Below the pieces are notes generated by a model. It was not told where the DNA came from, did not search any database, and worked only from the letters and a program-made list of their open reading frames with translations. Shown in pieces: positions 7,732 to 15,858 of a stretch of 21,316 nt of DNA (the first letter of the stretch is position 1; every line of letters begins with the position of its first letter). The DNA is from a virus. Location of the stretch: the IMG/VR virus record IMGVR_UViG_3300045996_001658, positions 1-21,316 of that record; one strand, 5' to 3'. Made by a program: the position numbers and the translations under genes.

Positions 7732-9624
7732 TTACGGTGTTCCCGTTCCTAACTGCATTGCCGCGCCCATGATGGCATCCGTGACCCATCGCCTGACCTG
7801 AGACTCCAGATCGGTCTTTTGACTGTCGTTTCCGCCTTCGCCCATGTTAAACACCGCGTTGAAATTGTAGACGGCCCCACCAGCTGAGCCAGATGCACTA
7901 ACAGCAGCTTTCCCGCCGCTCATCGACTCACCACTCGGCGCCATTTCCGCCGCTGCTCGCGCGACATCGGGGGTTCCGGCACGAATACCCTGCTCTGCGC
8001 CCTCTGCGACGTTAACGCCGGCGTTCTTGAACACCACGGATGGGGAGTGGATGCCGAGGATGCCCTTGAATGTATCCCGCGCGCCAATCGCAAGCTTGGT
8101 AACCGCGTCCTTTACCCGTTGCACACCCGCGGTGATGCCGTTAACGATGCCGTCGATGATGTTGGTGGCCCATTCACCCGCTTTTCCGGCCAAATAGTCG
8201 AGAGAATCGCCAAATTCTTTGATGTTATTTTTGATGTAGCCGATTGCGTAGCCGCCGGCGATCATCAGGGCGCCGAATGCAAGCCAGGGACCAATTGCGA
8301 TGAGCGTATTGATGGCCAGCACGCCCATTGCAGCCGCCAACAGCTGCACAACCTTGATACCGGCTTGGAATGCCACCTCATTGGTGTTGAGTTGCTCGGG
8401 TAGCCAATCACCGATCGCATCGCGGAGCACGTTGCGGAGTTTCACAACCCAAAGTATGAGGGTGAGAGTCGCAATCTGCATCCCCTCAAAGAAGTTGCGT
8501 ACGTCGCTCGCGTGGTCGCCCAAGAAATCAATGATCGGCTGAAAAATCCACTCAACGGTTTTCTTCAATGACTCACCGCTAGCCGTTGATTGCGTGAACA
8601 GCTCCGTCACCTTGCTAATCTGCTCTAAGAACTTGTCGAGCTTCAACCCGCTGAAGATGGTTGTGATGCCCTTTTGCAGCGTCCGCCATTGCGCGCCCAA
8701 TGACAGCATCTGCGCTTTCGCAATCGGTCCAAGCCGCGCCTTGAAGTCATCCGCGACCTTCTGAACCGACCCGCCAAACATGCGGGCATGGCTGATCATC
8801 GCTTTGAATTGCGCGACTCCCGCTTCACCTTGCGTCTGTTGGGCGATGGCGAGCCCCTCAAGGGCGACTTGGAGGTTTCCGCCCCGCATCCCCATGGTTT
8901 GAAGGTCGTTCGCAAACCCAATCGCTTGCTCGCGTCCGATGTCAAACGAGGTTGAGATTTTATCAATCTGCTGTTGGACAAATGCACCTGAATCACGGGC
9001 GCGAACTAAGCCGTCGCCGAGGAAGAAGAGACCGACACGGAGTTTGTTGGCGGCTTCAAGCGCGAGAGTTTCACTGCGTCGAGCATCCGCCACGGCAATA
9101 CCAAACTTAGTCATCGCCCCCACAGCCGCAGTTGCAGCCGCCGCAAGTCCGATGATCGCGACCCGGAACAACCCCGTGACGGTAGAGCCGCCTCCGATCT
9201 TAGCCGCTAGGTTGCTCACACGCCCCGCCAGGCTGCCGATCGGACCACCCGCAGACTGGACAGCACCCAACACCTCTTGAAGGGACTGAGTGCTACCCTT
9301 GACAGCTGCCGTGGCCTCTTTGGCTTTGGGCTTTAGGTCTTTGAACGACCCACCCAATTGCAGATAGGCCATCTGCGACTTGGCAACAGCCGCACGATTG
9401 GTGTTGATATGTTCTTTCAGCGCCTTGACGCTGTCAGCCGTATCTTTCCCGCCACCCTTGAGGTTGCGCATCGCCGCTTGCATGCCCTTAATCGCGTCGA
9501 TGTCTTCAAACATCGCATCACGCATGCGTTCGAGCGCGGCCGCAGTGGATTCACCGACCTGCTTGCCGTTTGACTCGAAATTTAGCGAAACTGTGGCGCT
9601 AGCGCCGTCGGCCTTACCCGCCAT
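7732..9624 (-). CDS. Tail tape measure protein
   Basis: A 630-residue protein starting at ATG 9624, 3 bases after a GCACTAAACTAA box. The N-terminal 120 residues are helical and charged. There is a hydrophobic segment at about 150-175, further hydrophobic stretches at about 383-400 and 425-465, and near the C-terminus the GIHSPSVVF motif (about 524-532) that is frequent in phage tape measures. The last 60 residues are Gly/Ala/Ser-rich. It sets tail length and is exported into the host envelope at DNA entry. At about 0.15 nm per residue, 630 residues suggest a tail near 95 nm (inference). It follows the frameshifted chaperone genes, as in most tailed phages. Confidence 0.93.
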   Translation of the reverse strand: MAGKADGASATVSLNFESNGKQVGESTAAALERMRDAMFEDIDAIKGMQAAMRNLKGGGKDTADSVKALKEHINTNRAAVAKSQMAYLQLGGSFKDLKPKAKEATAAVKGSTQSLQEVLGAVQSAGGPIGSLAGRVSNLAAKIGGGSTVTGLFRVAIIGLAAAATAAVGAMTKFGIAVADARRSETLALEAANKLRVGLFFLGDGLVRARDSGAFVQQQIDKISTSFDIGREQAIGFANDLQTMGMRGGNLQVALEGLAIAQQTQGEAGVAQFKAMISHARMFGGSVQKVADDFKARLGPIAKAQMLSLGAQWRTLQKGITTIFSGLKLDKFLEQISKVTELFTQSTASGESLKKTVEWIFQPIIDFLGDHASDVRNFFEGMQIATLTLILWVVKLRNVLRDAIGDWLPEQLNTNEVAFQAGIKVVQLLAAAMGVLAINTLIAIGPWLAFGALMIAGGYAIGYIKNNIKEFGDSLDYLAGKAGEWATNIIDGIVNGITAGVQRVKDAVTKLAIGARDTFKGILGIHSPSVVFKNAGVNVAEGAEQGIRAGTPDVARAAAEMAPSGESMSGGKAAVSASGSAGGAVYNFNAVFNMGEGGNDSQKTDLESQVRRWVTDAIMGAAMQLGTGTP

Positions 9625-9627
9625 ACC

Positions 9628-9639
9628 TTAGTTTAGTGC
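9628..9639 (-). promoter_or_regulatory. GCACTAAACTAA gene-start box, copy 3 (tape measure)
   Basis: Consensus copy ending in A instead of G, 3 bases before the ATG at 9624. Its TAA is the stop codon of the frameshifted chaperone extension. An AGG lies 1 base from the ATG, too close for normal Shine-Dalgarno use. Confidence 0.6.
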
Positions 9640-10228
9640 TGCTGGGTATGGGCACGCGCGATTAAACGTAGGTTGATTAACCCCTCGGCAATCGCAGTCA
9701 TGCCCAGCATAGCTTGGGTGTTGTCCGGGTCGACACCGAACGCAGCAGCGAGGCTCTCAGCGGTTGTCAGCCAATTCCACTGTTGCGCCTTGTGCTGCTC
9801 GACTATTTTTTTAGCTGCGCGGCTTTCTTGCTGCCGGCGAGCGCGCTGCAAGCCAGCACGAGATCAACAATGATGCCAGGAGTCTCATCAATCCAGCGCC
9901 CGAATACCTCAGCGCTTGGGTATACGCGACAGGGCATGACGAACTGCTCAGCCGCTAGCGTATCGGATTTCTCGGAGTCAGCGAACTTGCGGAATAGCGC
10001 GCCCGGAGGACGCTTGACGATCACCAACCCGCGAACAGTCTCAACCCGTTCGATGTTGGATGCGCCATGCTCGCTAACGGCTTTATCGTACGCCTCTTCA
10101 TCGGCCAGCTGGCGCTTGGCCGCTGCCAACTCCGCATCATCCGCGCTCGCCGCTTCAGCTGCCGCCCTAGCCTTCGCCCGATTAGCAATCTCCGCCCGAA
10201 TGGCCTCTAGCTCTGCTTTCGCACTCAT
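9633..10228 (-). CDS. Tail assembly chaperone, long form made by -1 frameshift (G-T type)
   Basis: The short chaperone frame ends CTA AAA AAA TAG at 9803. The -1 frame across the same A7 run stays open to a TAA at 9633. A slip on A AAA AAA at 9806-9812 would give 141 + 57 = 198 residues, continuing IVEQHKAQQWNWLTTAESLAAAFG and ending AHTQQH. This is the lambda G/GT arrangement kept in many long-tailed phages, directly before the tape measure. The ATG at 9851 in the -1 frame is not needed and lies within the short form's C-terminus. Downstream structure was not found by eye. Frameshift efficiency is unknown. Confidence 0.8.
9803..10228 (-). CDS. Tail assembly chaperone, short form (G type)
   Basis: A 141-residue protein from ATG 10228. 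The N-terminal half is highly helical (MSAKAELEAIRAEIANRAKARAAAEAAS). The second half contains VKRPPGALFRKFADS and VYPSAEVFGRWIDETPGIIVDLVLA, a layout typical of the small acidic/helical chaperones that coat the tape measure during tail assembly. It ends KKAAQLKK at the slippery A7. There is no Shine-Dalgarno. On the coding strand a TATCAT hexamer sits 7 bases before the ATG, so a near-leaderless promoter is possible. Confidence 0.85.
   Translation of the reverse strand: MSAKAELEAIRAEIANRAKARAAAEAASADDAELAAAKRQLADEEAYDKAVSEHGASNIERVETVRGLVIVKRPPGALFRKFADSEKSDTLAAEQFVMPCRVYPSAEVFGRWIDETPGIIVDLVLACSALAGSKKAAQLKK
9806..9812 (-). other. Slippery heptamer A AAA AAA for programmed -1 frameshift
   Basis: Coding-strand A7 in phase X XXY YYZ with the chaperone frame (CTA AAA AAA), followed at once by the TAG stop. 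The -1 frame continues for 57 codons. Position, phase and context match known tail-chaperone slip sites. Confidence 0.82.
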
Positions 10229-10278
10229 GCGAGATATGATAAGACCTCGCGCATCACACGCAAGGCCCTAGCATCACA
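10229..10278 (-). promoter_or_regulatory. Possible promoter and direct-repeat operator before the tail chaperone
   Basis: On the coding strand TATCAT (5 of 6 to TATAAT) lies 7 bases before the ATG at 10228, with a weak TTGCGT 16 bases further upstream. TGTGATGC occurs twice, at 10251-10258 and 10271-10278, exactly 20 bases apart (about two helix turns, start to start). The upstream copy overlaps the stop of the tail tube gene. By eye only; weak evidence. Confidence 0.25.
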
Positions 10279-10753
10279 GACTGCCTTCGGATTCGTCGAA
10301 CAGCACCAGACCGTTGCGGCGGATAGACATGGGGGAGATTTCGATTTCATCCTCCAAGACTTCGCTGCCCTCGGCATGCGCTTCCTTCGTTCCAACATAC
10401 CGGCAGCCGCCAATATCGACACTCAGCGGGGGCTCGAATGATTCGCTATACGAAACAGAGATCTCGAATTCGGTGACACCGTAGCTGGTGCCTGTGGGGG
10501 AGCCGGCTGCAAGAGCTTGGCGCAGCGCTTCGCATGAGGCTTTGGGGCCTTTCAGCTTGACAGGATCCGGGACATACTTTCCACGGCTGCGCCCGCGAGG
10601 CATTTGATGCCGCCCCATGCCATAGGCGTAGGCAACTTCCAGCTTATCGCCGTAGTCAATCGAGGTGAAGCCGTAGAAGCGATCACCGTTCACCTTCACT
10701 ACCAGAGAGCCCCAGGAGATCTGGGCACCGTTTACACGTCTTAGGTCAGCCAT
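10274..10753 (-). CDS. Tail tube protein
   Basis: A 159-residue protein starting at ATG 10753, four bases after the sheath stop (TAATTAGATG). It lies directly between sheath and chaperones, the standard place for the contractile-tail tube subunit that stacks in rings inside the sheath. Sequence is beta-rich with VVKVNGDRFYGFTSIDYGDK and FEISVSYSESFEPPLSVDIGG, and the C-terminus is acidic (SEVLEDEIEISP). A long polar loop (GMGRHQMPRGRSRGKYVPDP) near residue 50 interrupts the first sheet. The call rests on position plus length and strand pattern. Confidence 0.8.
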   Translation of the reverse strand: MADLRRVNGAQISWGSLVVKVNGDRFYGFTSIDYGDKLEVAYAYGMGRHQMPRGRSRGKYVPDPVKLKGPKASCEALRQALAAGSPTGTSYGVTEFEISVSYSESFEPPLSVDIGGCRYVGTKEAHAEGSEVLEDEIEISPMSIRRNGLVLFDESEGSL

Positions 10754-10757
10754 CTAA

Positions 10758-12236
10758 TTAAGCCTTGAGGATCTGAGTAGCGGGGTTGCGGAACCCGAGA
10801 GAGTCGTTGATTGTCTTGGGGTAGGCGAGGGGAATAACCGAGCTCTGCACAGTGAGGGTTTTAGTCGCCAGGATGTTGTCGGTCCGGCTGAGCTGGGTGA
10901 AGCGCGACCGCTTGCCGTTCACACCGCCACCTGAGGCTTTGGGCTTAGCTAGCAACACAGCGCGGCAGGCTGCATCGGCTCCCGCTTCGATTTCCAGCGC
11001 TTCGGATTCGAGGATAAAACCGCTCGTCGCATCAACCACGATCGGCTTGCTGAGCCGTTTTTGAAAGTACAGGCGAATCGCGTTACGGGCGAGGATCATC
11101 ACCCGGCGGTGTTGGAAGAATTCGAAGTCAGAGCCCGTCGCGCTAAACAAGCGAGGGTTATTGACGAACGTGCCTTGCGGGCTACCATCCCAAGTGCGCA
11201 AGGTGATGAACCGCGCGTCATCCAAGCCCGGGTTTGCCGATTCATCATGCTCGGCAGGGTTGCCGTTGATGTCACGGACGCTCACGCCCTTTAGCGCACC
11301 AAGGTCGGTGTATGCAATATCCACTTCCTCAGTCACTGAGGCCAGCAGCGAGGCGACCGGAGCAATTGGTGCCCGGCGATACGCACGACCGTTATTCGCG
11401 CTCGATACGTACGCAGCGCCCGCAATCAATCCGCCGTAGGTGGTGGACTTTGCGCCGAACGCAGTTTGCAGCGCCGAGAGGTAGGTGGCTTCAGTTTGCA
11501 CAGCCGTGGGGACAGCGACATGGCCGACCCAACAACGCTCTGGCATCTGCGCCATTTTGGTTACGACCGCGTCAAAGATGGTCGCATCAACCGGGCCGAC
11601 AATGCCAACCAACTCCCACGCAACCGCGGATAGACGGAGGGCTTCCAGGGCCGAGATGAGTTCTGCACTATTGAAGTTCGGGGCGTTCGTCCGAAACTTG
11701 ATGATGTCGCCCGCGATAACGGTGTTGGCAGTCGTGAGCTGCAAACCAACGTTGTTATTCTCGGGAAACAGGATGGTGAGCGCAACGCCCAATGCGAGGG
11801 TTGGGCCGTAGGACCGTCCGCCGTCGTAACTCAACTGGTAGGTGACACCAGCCGTGCCAACCGCGCCGCCAGTGACGAACTTGACCCAACAATCGGCATC
11901 ATCACTCGGCAGTGCCGCGAGCAACGTGGTGCCCACACCGCTAATCGTGCCGGTCGCCGCAGTCTTATCAATCGTGTCTTTGCTGCCGGCCGTAGAGTTG
12001 CCTGTGCGGACAATCATCACAGGCTGACGCGCTACGGTGATATGATAACAAGCCGCTTCGGTGAGGGGGTTATTCGCGCCAAACGTGCTGATGACGGACG
12101 CGGAATTGGCAAAGGTGGCTGGCGTATTCAGCGGGCCGGATTGCGCCGCGCCGACAAGCGCGAGCACTTTCATGCCTGATGGCAGCGAGCCGATATTACC
12201 ATCTAGCTCCGTGATAATTACTGAGGGCTGAGACAT
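10758..12236 (-). CDS. Tail sheath protein
   Basis: A 492-residue protein starting at ATG 12236. The N-terminus (PSVIITELDGNIGSLPSGMKVLALVGAAQSGPLNTPATFANSASVISTFG) is the characteristic opening of sheath subunits. An inserted beta domain follows (GVTYQLSYDGGRSYGPTLALG). The C-terminal core contains DARFITLRTWD and FEFFQHRRVMILARNAIRLYFQKRLSKP, which resembles the sheath helical region. It polymerises around the tube and contracts at infection. A GCACTAAACTAA box ends 10 bases before the start, and no Shine-Dalgarno is seen. Confidence 0.93.
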   Translation of the reverse strand: MSQPSVIITELDGNIGSLPSGMKVLALVGAAQSGPLNTPATFANSASVISTFGANNPLTEAACYHITVARQPVMIVRTGNSTAGSKDTIDKTAATGTISGVGTTLLAALPSDDADCWVKFVTGGAVGTAGVTYQLSYDGGRSYGPTLALGVALTILFPENNNVGLQLTTANTVIAGDIIKFRTNAPNFNSAELISALEALRLSAVAWELVGIVGPVDATIFDAVVTKMAQMPERCWVGHVAVPTAVQTEATYLSALQTAFGAKSTTYGGLIAGAAYVSSANNGRAYRRAPIAPVASLLASVTEEVDIAYTDLGALKGVSVRDINGNPAEHDESANPGLDDARFITLRTWDGSPQGTFVNNPRLFSATGSDFEFFQHRRVMILARNAIRLYFQKRLSKPIVVDATSGFILESEALEIEAGADAACRAVLLAKPKASGGGVNGKRSRFTQLSRTDNILATKTLTVQSSVIPLAYPKTINDSLGFRNPATQILKA

Positions 12237-12246
12237 CTAGATACCA

Positions 12247-12258
12247 TTAGTTTAGTGC
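12247..12258 (-). promoter_or_regulatory. GCACTAAACTAA gene-start box, copy 4 (sheath)
   Basis: Consensus copy 10 bases before ATG 12236 and 6 bases after the upstream TAA. The 29 bases from the CATC before the box to the ATG match copy 5 at 23 positions, with identical spacing, so these two form a sub-type. Confidence 0.6.
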
Positions 12259-12264
12259 GATGGG

Positions 12265-12858
12265 TTATGGGGGCGTTACGCCGTCTGCGTAGACAACCTG
12301 GAAATCGGAAACGTCGAGCTCGGTAGTTGTGACATCGGCGTGAGTGTCGACGGGCACGCCTGTCGGTTCGAGATCGGGAATCATCGACTCAATTGAGCAA
12401 ACGCAGATCAGGCATGCGCCCGCGCGTCGCTCATTTTTCGAGACTTCCCATTTGGTGGATTCGACCTTGAATGTGCCGACCGCGGCGAGGTAGACACATC
12501 GGCGCCAGTAGTCATAAAGCAGGCGAGTGGCTTTCCACTGCGCGCGTTCGTTGTGCGCGCGTTGGCGGTCTAACGCTGTAGGCGGATCATAGCCAGTGAT
12601 GTAGACCGTGAATAGCTCGCGAAGGGTTCCGAGAGGGCGACCTGGGTCTAACCGTCCAGGATATTTGGGCGGCGCATCAGCCCCCGCATTGCCGCTCTCG
12701 TCGCCGGGCGACCAAACAATCCGTTGCTCTGGCCCAAGCTGCCGGACGGGCTCCCGCCAGCCAAAAGTGTGTTCAACGGAGCCGAATAGCGACGCCTCAG
12801 CATCAAATCGGGCTGTTACCGCGTCGTACAATTCCTCAAGTGCGAGAATGGTTGCCAT
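12265..12858 (-). CDS. Putative tail terminator/neck protein
   Basis: A 197-residue protein starting at ATG 12858, which overlaps the previous TAA by one base. An AGGGG lies 6 bases upstream. No family motif is certain. The N-terminus (ALEELYDAVTARFDAEA) is a helix like those opening tail-terminator and gp37-type proteins. The protein contains ALDRQRAHNERAQWKATRLLYDYWRR and then a beta segment. The location between the gpG-like protein and the sheath is where the tail terminator, which caps the tube and sheath, is normally encoded. Confidence 0.6.
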   Translation of the reverse strand: MATILALEELYDAVTARFDAEASLFGSVEHTFGWREPVRQLGPEQRIVWSPGDESGNAGADAPPKYPGRLDPGRPLGTLRELFTVYITGYDPPTALDRQRAHNERAQWKATRLLYDYWRRCVYLAAVGTFKVESTKWEVSKNERRAGACLICVCSIESMIPDLEPTGVPVDTHADVTTTELDVSDFQVVYADGVTPP

Positions 12859-13247
12859 TAGCCGCCCCTAACAATCTTGCTCATTGCGTCAGTGATGACG
12901 GAGAGCATGCGATCGGAGAGTCGATACACGCTCGGGAGGATTAGGCGCTTGATTCTGCCGCGAGCCTCGCCAGAGTGGTGGAGTGCGGGCGCGCCATCAA
13001 CCGTCGCGATTACCGTTCCCCCGCTTGCTTCGACTGTCACGTGCTTGGCCGCGTTGCGTAGCGGAACCTTTCCCACTTGTGTCAATTGCCATGGTTGCCC
13101 ATCTGGCCCCCTGCCGGCTGCAATGTTCGAGTCAATCTCTCGCTTTAACTCCGGCGCAACAGCCGCCGCAATTGCCTCAGGCGCACTACCCATCGCACGT
13201 GCGCGGTCAATCGCATCCTGTAGCAATGCGCGGGCTGCCTCACTCAT
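12858..13247 (-). CDS. Virion morphogenesis protein, Mu gpG-like
   Basis: A 129-residue protein from ATG 13247, overlapping the end of the DUF1320 gene by 8 bases. The N-terminal helix includes a DAIDRAR segment. GRGPDGQPWQLTQ (about residues 43-55) matches the 'D..G.pW' motif common to the Mu gpG/virion morphogenesis family. Next come ASGGTVIATVDG and a HHSGEARGRIKRLILPSVYRLSD segment, also usual in this family. These proteins act in head-tail joining or tail completion. Confidence 0.85.
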   Translation of the reverse strand: MSEAARALLQDAIDRARAMGSAPEAIAAAVAPELKREIDSNIAAGRGPDGQPWQLTQVGKVPLRNAAKHVTVEASGGTVIATVDGAPALHHSGEARGRIKRLILPSVYRLSDRMLSVITDAMSKIVRGG

Positions 13248-13704
13248 TATCTGCTAGCTCGCGTTGCAGGGTAGTCCAGGTGTATGGCGAGGCTTCGGAG
13301 TAGACGATCGGGCCGCCTTTAACGATACCGGTCGAGGCGGGGAGATCAGCGCGAAGCGGCAAATCAAACAGCCCAGCAACCGAGTCAGCCGCCTGTTGCA
13401 CTTCAGTCTCCGCCGTTTCAGCGTCATCAAAGATGCTGGCGGATTCTTTATCTGTTGGGTCGATGCCCTTTTTCAGGTAGCACCGCGCAGTGACGATTCT
13501 CTGGAGCCAATCCAGCACGATTTCCGGCACAGGAGCCTCAAACGGCGCGGCGTATCGCTTCCTCAACCGCGCATCAATCCACCGTGATTTGCTGTCCAAC
13601 TGCTGCAACACCCAACCCGGCTGCTCAATCTCCAACTCATCCGCGTACCGGCTGGGCATGAGTGACATCAACTTGAATTGTTCGACCGTGAGATATGATG
13701 CCAT
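13240..13704 (-). CDS. Head-tail connector protein, DUF1320 (Mu gp36-like)
   Basis: A 154-residue protein from ATG 13704. It has the family's layout: MASYLTVEQFKL start, a helix with LDSKSRWIDARLRKRYAAPFE (the conserved basic/acidic 'id..L..Ry..P' pattern), VPEIVLDWLQRIVTARCYLKKG, then an acidic helix (DDAETAETEVQQAADSVAGLFDLPL). The gene lies directly after the capsid gene, as in Mu-like modules. Adaptor or connector role is inferred from the family. No Shine-Dalgarno is near the start. Confidence 0.88.
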   Translation of the reverse strand: MASYLTVEQFKLMSLMPSRYADELEIEQPGWVLQQLDSKSRWIDARLRKRYAAPFEAPVPEIVLDWLQRIVTARCYLKKGIDPTDKESASIFDDAETAETEVQQAADSVAGLFDLPLRADLPASTGIVKGGPIVYSEASPYTWTTLQRELADNE

Positions 13705-13713
13705 GATGTAAGT

Positions 13714-13745
13714 CGGCCCCCCGAATATTGCTACGCGAGGGGCCG
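13714..13745 (-). terminator. Hairpin after the major capsid gene (partial terminator or RNA-stability element)
   Basis: CGGCCCC at 13714-13720 pairs perfectly with GGGGCCG at 13739-13745 (7 bp, GC only). Two more pairs are possible after one mismatch. It sits 30 bases after the capsid stop in the 70-base gap before the DUF1320 gene. No T-run follows on the minus strand, so complete rho-independent termination is unlikely. It could lower downstream expression or protect the capsid mRNA 3' end. Confidence 0.4.
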
Positions 13746-13774
13746 GGGTTAGGGTTGGAAGCTAGGACTAAGTA

Positions 13775-14818
13775 TCAGGTAGCGCGTACGCGGAAGAGCA
13801 GGTACGGGTGACCGTAGCCAACCACGTTACGACCGCGGCACTTCCAGACGAGCTCGTCCGCCATCAACAGCTGTTGATCCGTCATGCCGTCGAGGTAGTG
13901 GACCGTGAAGGGCTCGCGATTCAGGTAGGTCAGGGGGCCCAACTCACCAGCACCGATTTGCTCCACCAGCACGTAGTAGGTCGTGTCGCTACCGTTCGTG
14001 AAGCCCGCGCCAAACTCATCACATTCGATGGGCTGACCGATGCCCCAGTTGCGAACAACCGCTTCCACGTCACCACTACCGCCACCACTCGCAGCCGCTT
14101 GCGCGATATACTTCGCGTTCGTCAACTGTTGCGCGATCGTGGACAGAGCCGGGGGAACCATGATGGCCTTCGGGCGGAGGAAACGAGGGTCCTCGCCGTT
14201 GATCATCTTGATTGACCGGATATAGGTGAACACCTTCTGCAAGTTGGTGAACGCAACGTCCAGCGTCACGCCGTTGATTGGGCAGGCGCCGGGATAGGCA
14301 CCCGATGCCGCACCTGTGAAGTCGTTAGCAAACACCGCACTAGACGGGTCCAGCGGATTCAGGAGATGCGATGCACTGAAAAACGGCAGACCGTCATACG
14401 CCAGAGACGTTGACAAGCCGCCATTTCGAACCGCTGTCGCAACCTGCTTCTGCGGCCAATACGCCGCATACTGCCCGATCGTGCTGGACCATTGCTGGGC
14501 AAGCCCAACACCCGGGCCATCCGTATCATCCAACTGCGTACGCTGGAGTTTCAGCGCAGCCGCGGCTGACTTGGCTTCGTATTCCGTGGTATGCGTGAGC
14601 ACATCCTCGAAATTCTGCTCGCCGCCAAGCTTGTTGACGTACTCGATTTTGGCCGTATCAAGCAGCCAGACCAAACGCTCGCGCGCGCCTGTGATGCTGA
14701 TTTCCGGCGCAACCGAGTTCCACCAAAGGTTGGAGGAGAGGCGTTGATAGTCACGCGCGGTAATCGTCCGCATACGCGACTGGAGATCAAAAAGAAATTG
14801 GGGAGTAAGTTGACCCAT
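13775..14818 (-). CDS. Major capsid protein, Mu gpT-like
   Basis: A 347-residue protein starting at ATG 14818. An AGGA about 7 bases upstream is one of the better Shine-Dalgarno sites in the window, fitting high expression. The N-terminus (MGQLTPQFLFDLQSRMRTITARDYQRL) and the middle (EAKSAAAALKLQRTQL, LAYDGLPFFSASHLLNP) fit Mu-type major head subunit proteins. Conserved YDGLPFFS-type and late PPALSTIAQQLTNAKYI segments support this. It builds the icosahedral shell. Neighbours are the decoration protein upstream and the DUF1320 connector downstream. Confidence 0.92.
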   Translation of the reverse strand: MGQLTPQFLFDLQSRMRTITARDYQRLSSNLWWNSVAPEISITGARERLVWLLDTAKIEYVNKLGGEQNFEDVLTHTTEYEAKSAAAALKLQRTQLDDTDGPGVGLAQQWSSTIGQYAAYWPQKQVATAVRNGGLSTSLAYDGLPFFSASHLLNPLDPSSAVFANDFTGAASGAYPGACPINGVTLDVAFTNLQKVFTYIRSIKMINGEDPRFLRPKAIMVPPALSTIAQQLTNAKYIAQAAASGGGSGDVEAVVRNWGIGQPIECDEFGAGFTNGSDTTYYVLVEQIGAGELGPLTYLNREPFTVHYLDGMTDQQLLMADELVWKCRGRNVVGYGHPYLLFRVRAT

Positions 14819-14831
14819 TGTCGTATCCTAA

Positions 14832-15272
14832 TTAGGCGTCGAGGCCGCCGAGGCGGGTATGCGCGTCGTAGATCGGCTCAACCAACACGCCATCAGTTGC
14901 GGAGATTTTCCACACACGACCGGCAACTGAGCGAGTGTTGGTGTTGTCAGTGTTGCTGACCGTTTGATCGTCAAGCAGGTAGCAGAGACCGCCAACCGTA
15001 GCCGCAACAACCGTTGCATCATTCTTGAACCAGACGGCGTCTAGCTCGCGGAACAGCTCCACAACCACCGTGCCGCCAGCTGCCACGTTCTTATCTTCCG
15101 TGAACGTGCCAATCGGGATCATCGTAGTGCTAGGAACCGCCTTCGCAACCAAACCCGTGGAGGTGTCGAAGCAGGCAATGCCGCCCTGATAAACCTGTTG
15201 GGTGGTCGCCGCTAGTTCGACGTACTTTGCCTTGTAGCGCTTAACCGCGCGCTTTGCCGTTTGAGCTGCCAT
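14832..15272 (-). CDS. Putative head decoration protein
   Basis: A 146-residue protein starting at ATG 15272, one base after the scaffold stop (TAACATG). It is beta-rich, with YVELAATTQQVYQGGIACFDTS and TVGGLCYLLDDQTVSNTDN. Length and location between scaffold and capsid match lambda gpD-like or DUF2190-like decoration/stabilisation proteins. VYQGGIACFDTSTGLVAKA resembles the 'G.iv..d.. G.v.pa' motif seen in several such proteins. No catalytic residues are visible. The decoration role is inferred. Confidence 0.72.
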   Translation of the reverse strand: MAAQTAKRAVKRYKAKYVELAATTQQVYQGGIACFDTSTGLVAKAVPSTTMIPIGTFTEDKNVAAGGTVVVELFRELDAVWFKNDATVVAATVGGLCYLLDDQTVSNTDNTNTRSVAGRVWKISATDGVLVEPIYDAHTRLGGLDA

Positions 15273-15273
15273 G

Positions 15274-15858
15274 TTACTTAGCTTTCGGCGTCACGCCGAG
15301 TTGGAGAGACGTTGGGGTGTGGACGATTGCAGGCCTGGGGTTGGACAAACCCATTTGGATGTCCAGCGCGTGAGCTTGCGGAGAGAGGTAGGTGACAGCA
15401 GACGAATCAGCCGAAGTGGCGACCGTGGAGGTCGCGTTGATGGCCGGCACGTAGGGATTGCCGGCGGGGAGATTAGAAACAACCGCTTTGGCCTGCTCGA
15501 TTGGCAGGGTGTCGAGAGTCTTGATCAACTCCGGGGTGAGGTCGGGGCGGGTGGCGTAAAATGCCTTGCGATCATTCGCGGCTTTTTCCGCGCGCAACGC
15601 AGCCAATTCCTGACCATACGCCTGCACGGTCTTGCTGAGCGACGTAACCGCAGCGACGGACGCAGACTCGGCAACAGCCGCTTTCGCATCTTCCTTCGCC
15701 GGCTCATCCTCAGCAGCCATCTCAGCGTCATACGCGGCTAACGCGCGCTTAGCGCGAGCTCGCTTGACTTCATCCTTCTCATCCGGGTCTTCAGACGCAG
15801 CAACGAGCGCAGATCGCGCATCGAGCTTGTCTTTCTTATCTTCGTCTTCTTTGGCCAT
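15274..15858 (-). CDS. Scaffold protein, nested internal start within the protease gene
   Basis: An in-frame ATG at 15858 (residue 269 of the protease ORF) would give a separate 194-residue protein starting MAKEDEDKKDK. It has an acidic/basic helical N-terminus, a coiled-coil-like middle (SLSKTVQAYGQELAALRAEK) and a Pro/Ser-rich C-terminus, a typical scaffold. A GCACTACACTAA box ends 10 bases before this ATG, with the same spacing and similar flanks as before the sheath gene. Nested scaffolds sharing the 3' end of a head protease gene are known from lambda C/Nu3. Separate expression is inferred from the box and the domain boundary. Confidence 0.62.
   Translation of the reverse strand: MAKEDEDKKDKLDARSALVAASEDPDEKDEVKRARAKRALAAYDAEMAAEDEPAKEDAKAAVAESASVAAVTSLSKTVQAYGQELAALRAEKAANDRKAFYATRPDLTPELIKTLDTLPIEQAKAVVSNLPAGNPYVPAINATSTVATSADSSAVTYLSPQAHALDIQMGLSNPRPAIVHTPTSLQLGVTPKAK

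Noticed and set aside
9633-9851. Separate 72-residue gene with its own ATG at 9851
   Set aside because: Its start lies in the chaperone's C-terminus and the frame is explained by the -1 slip at A7.
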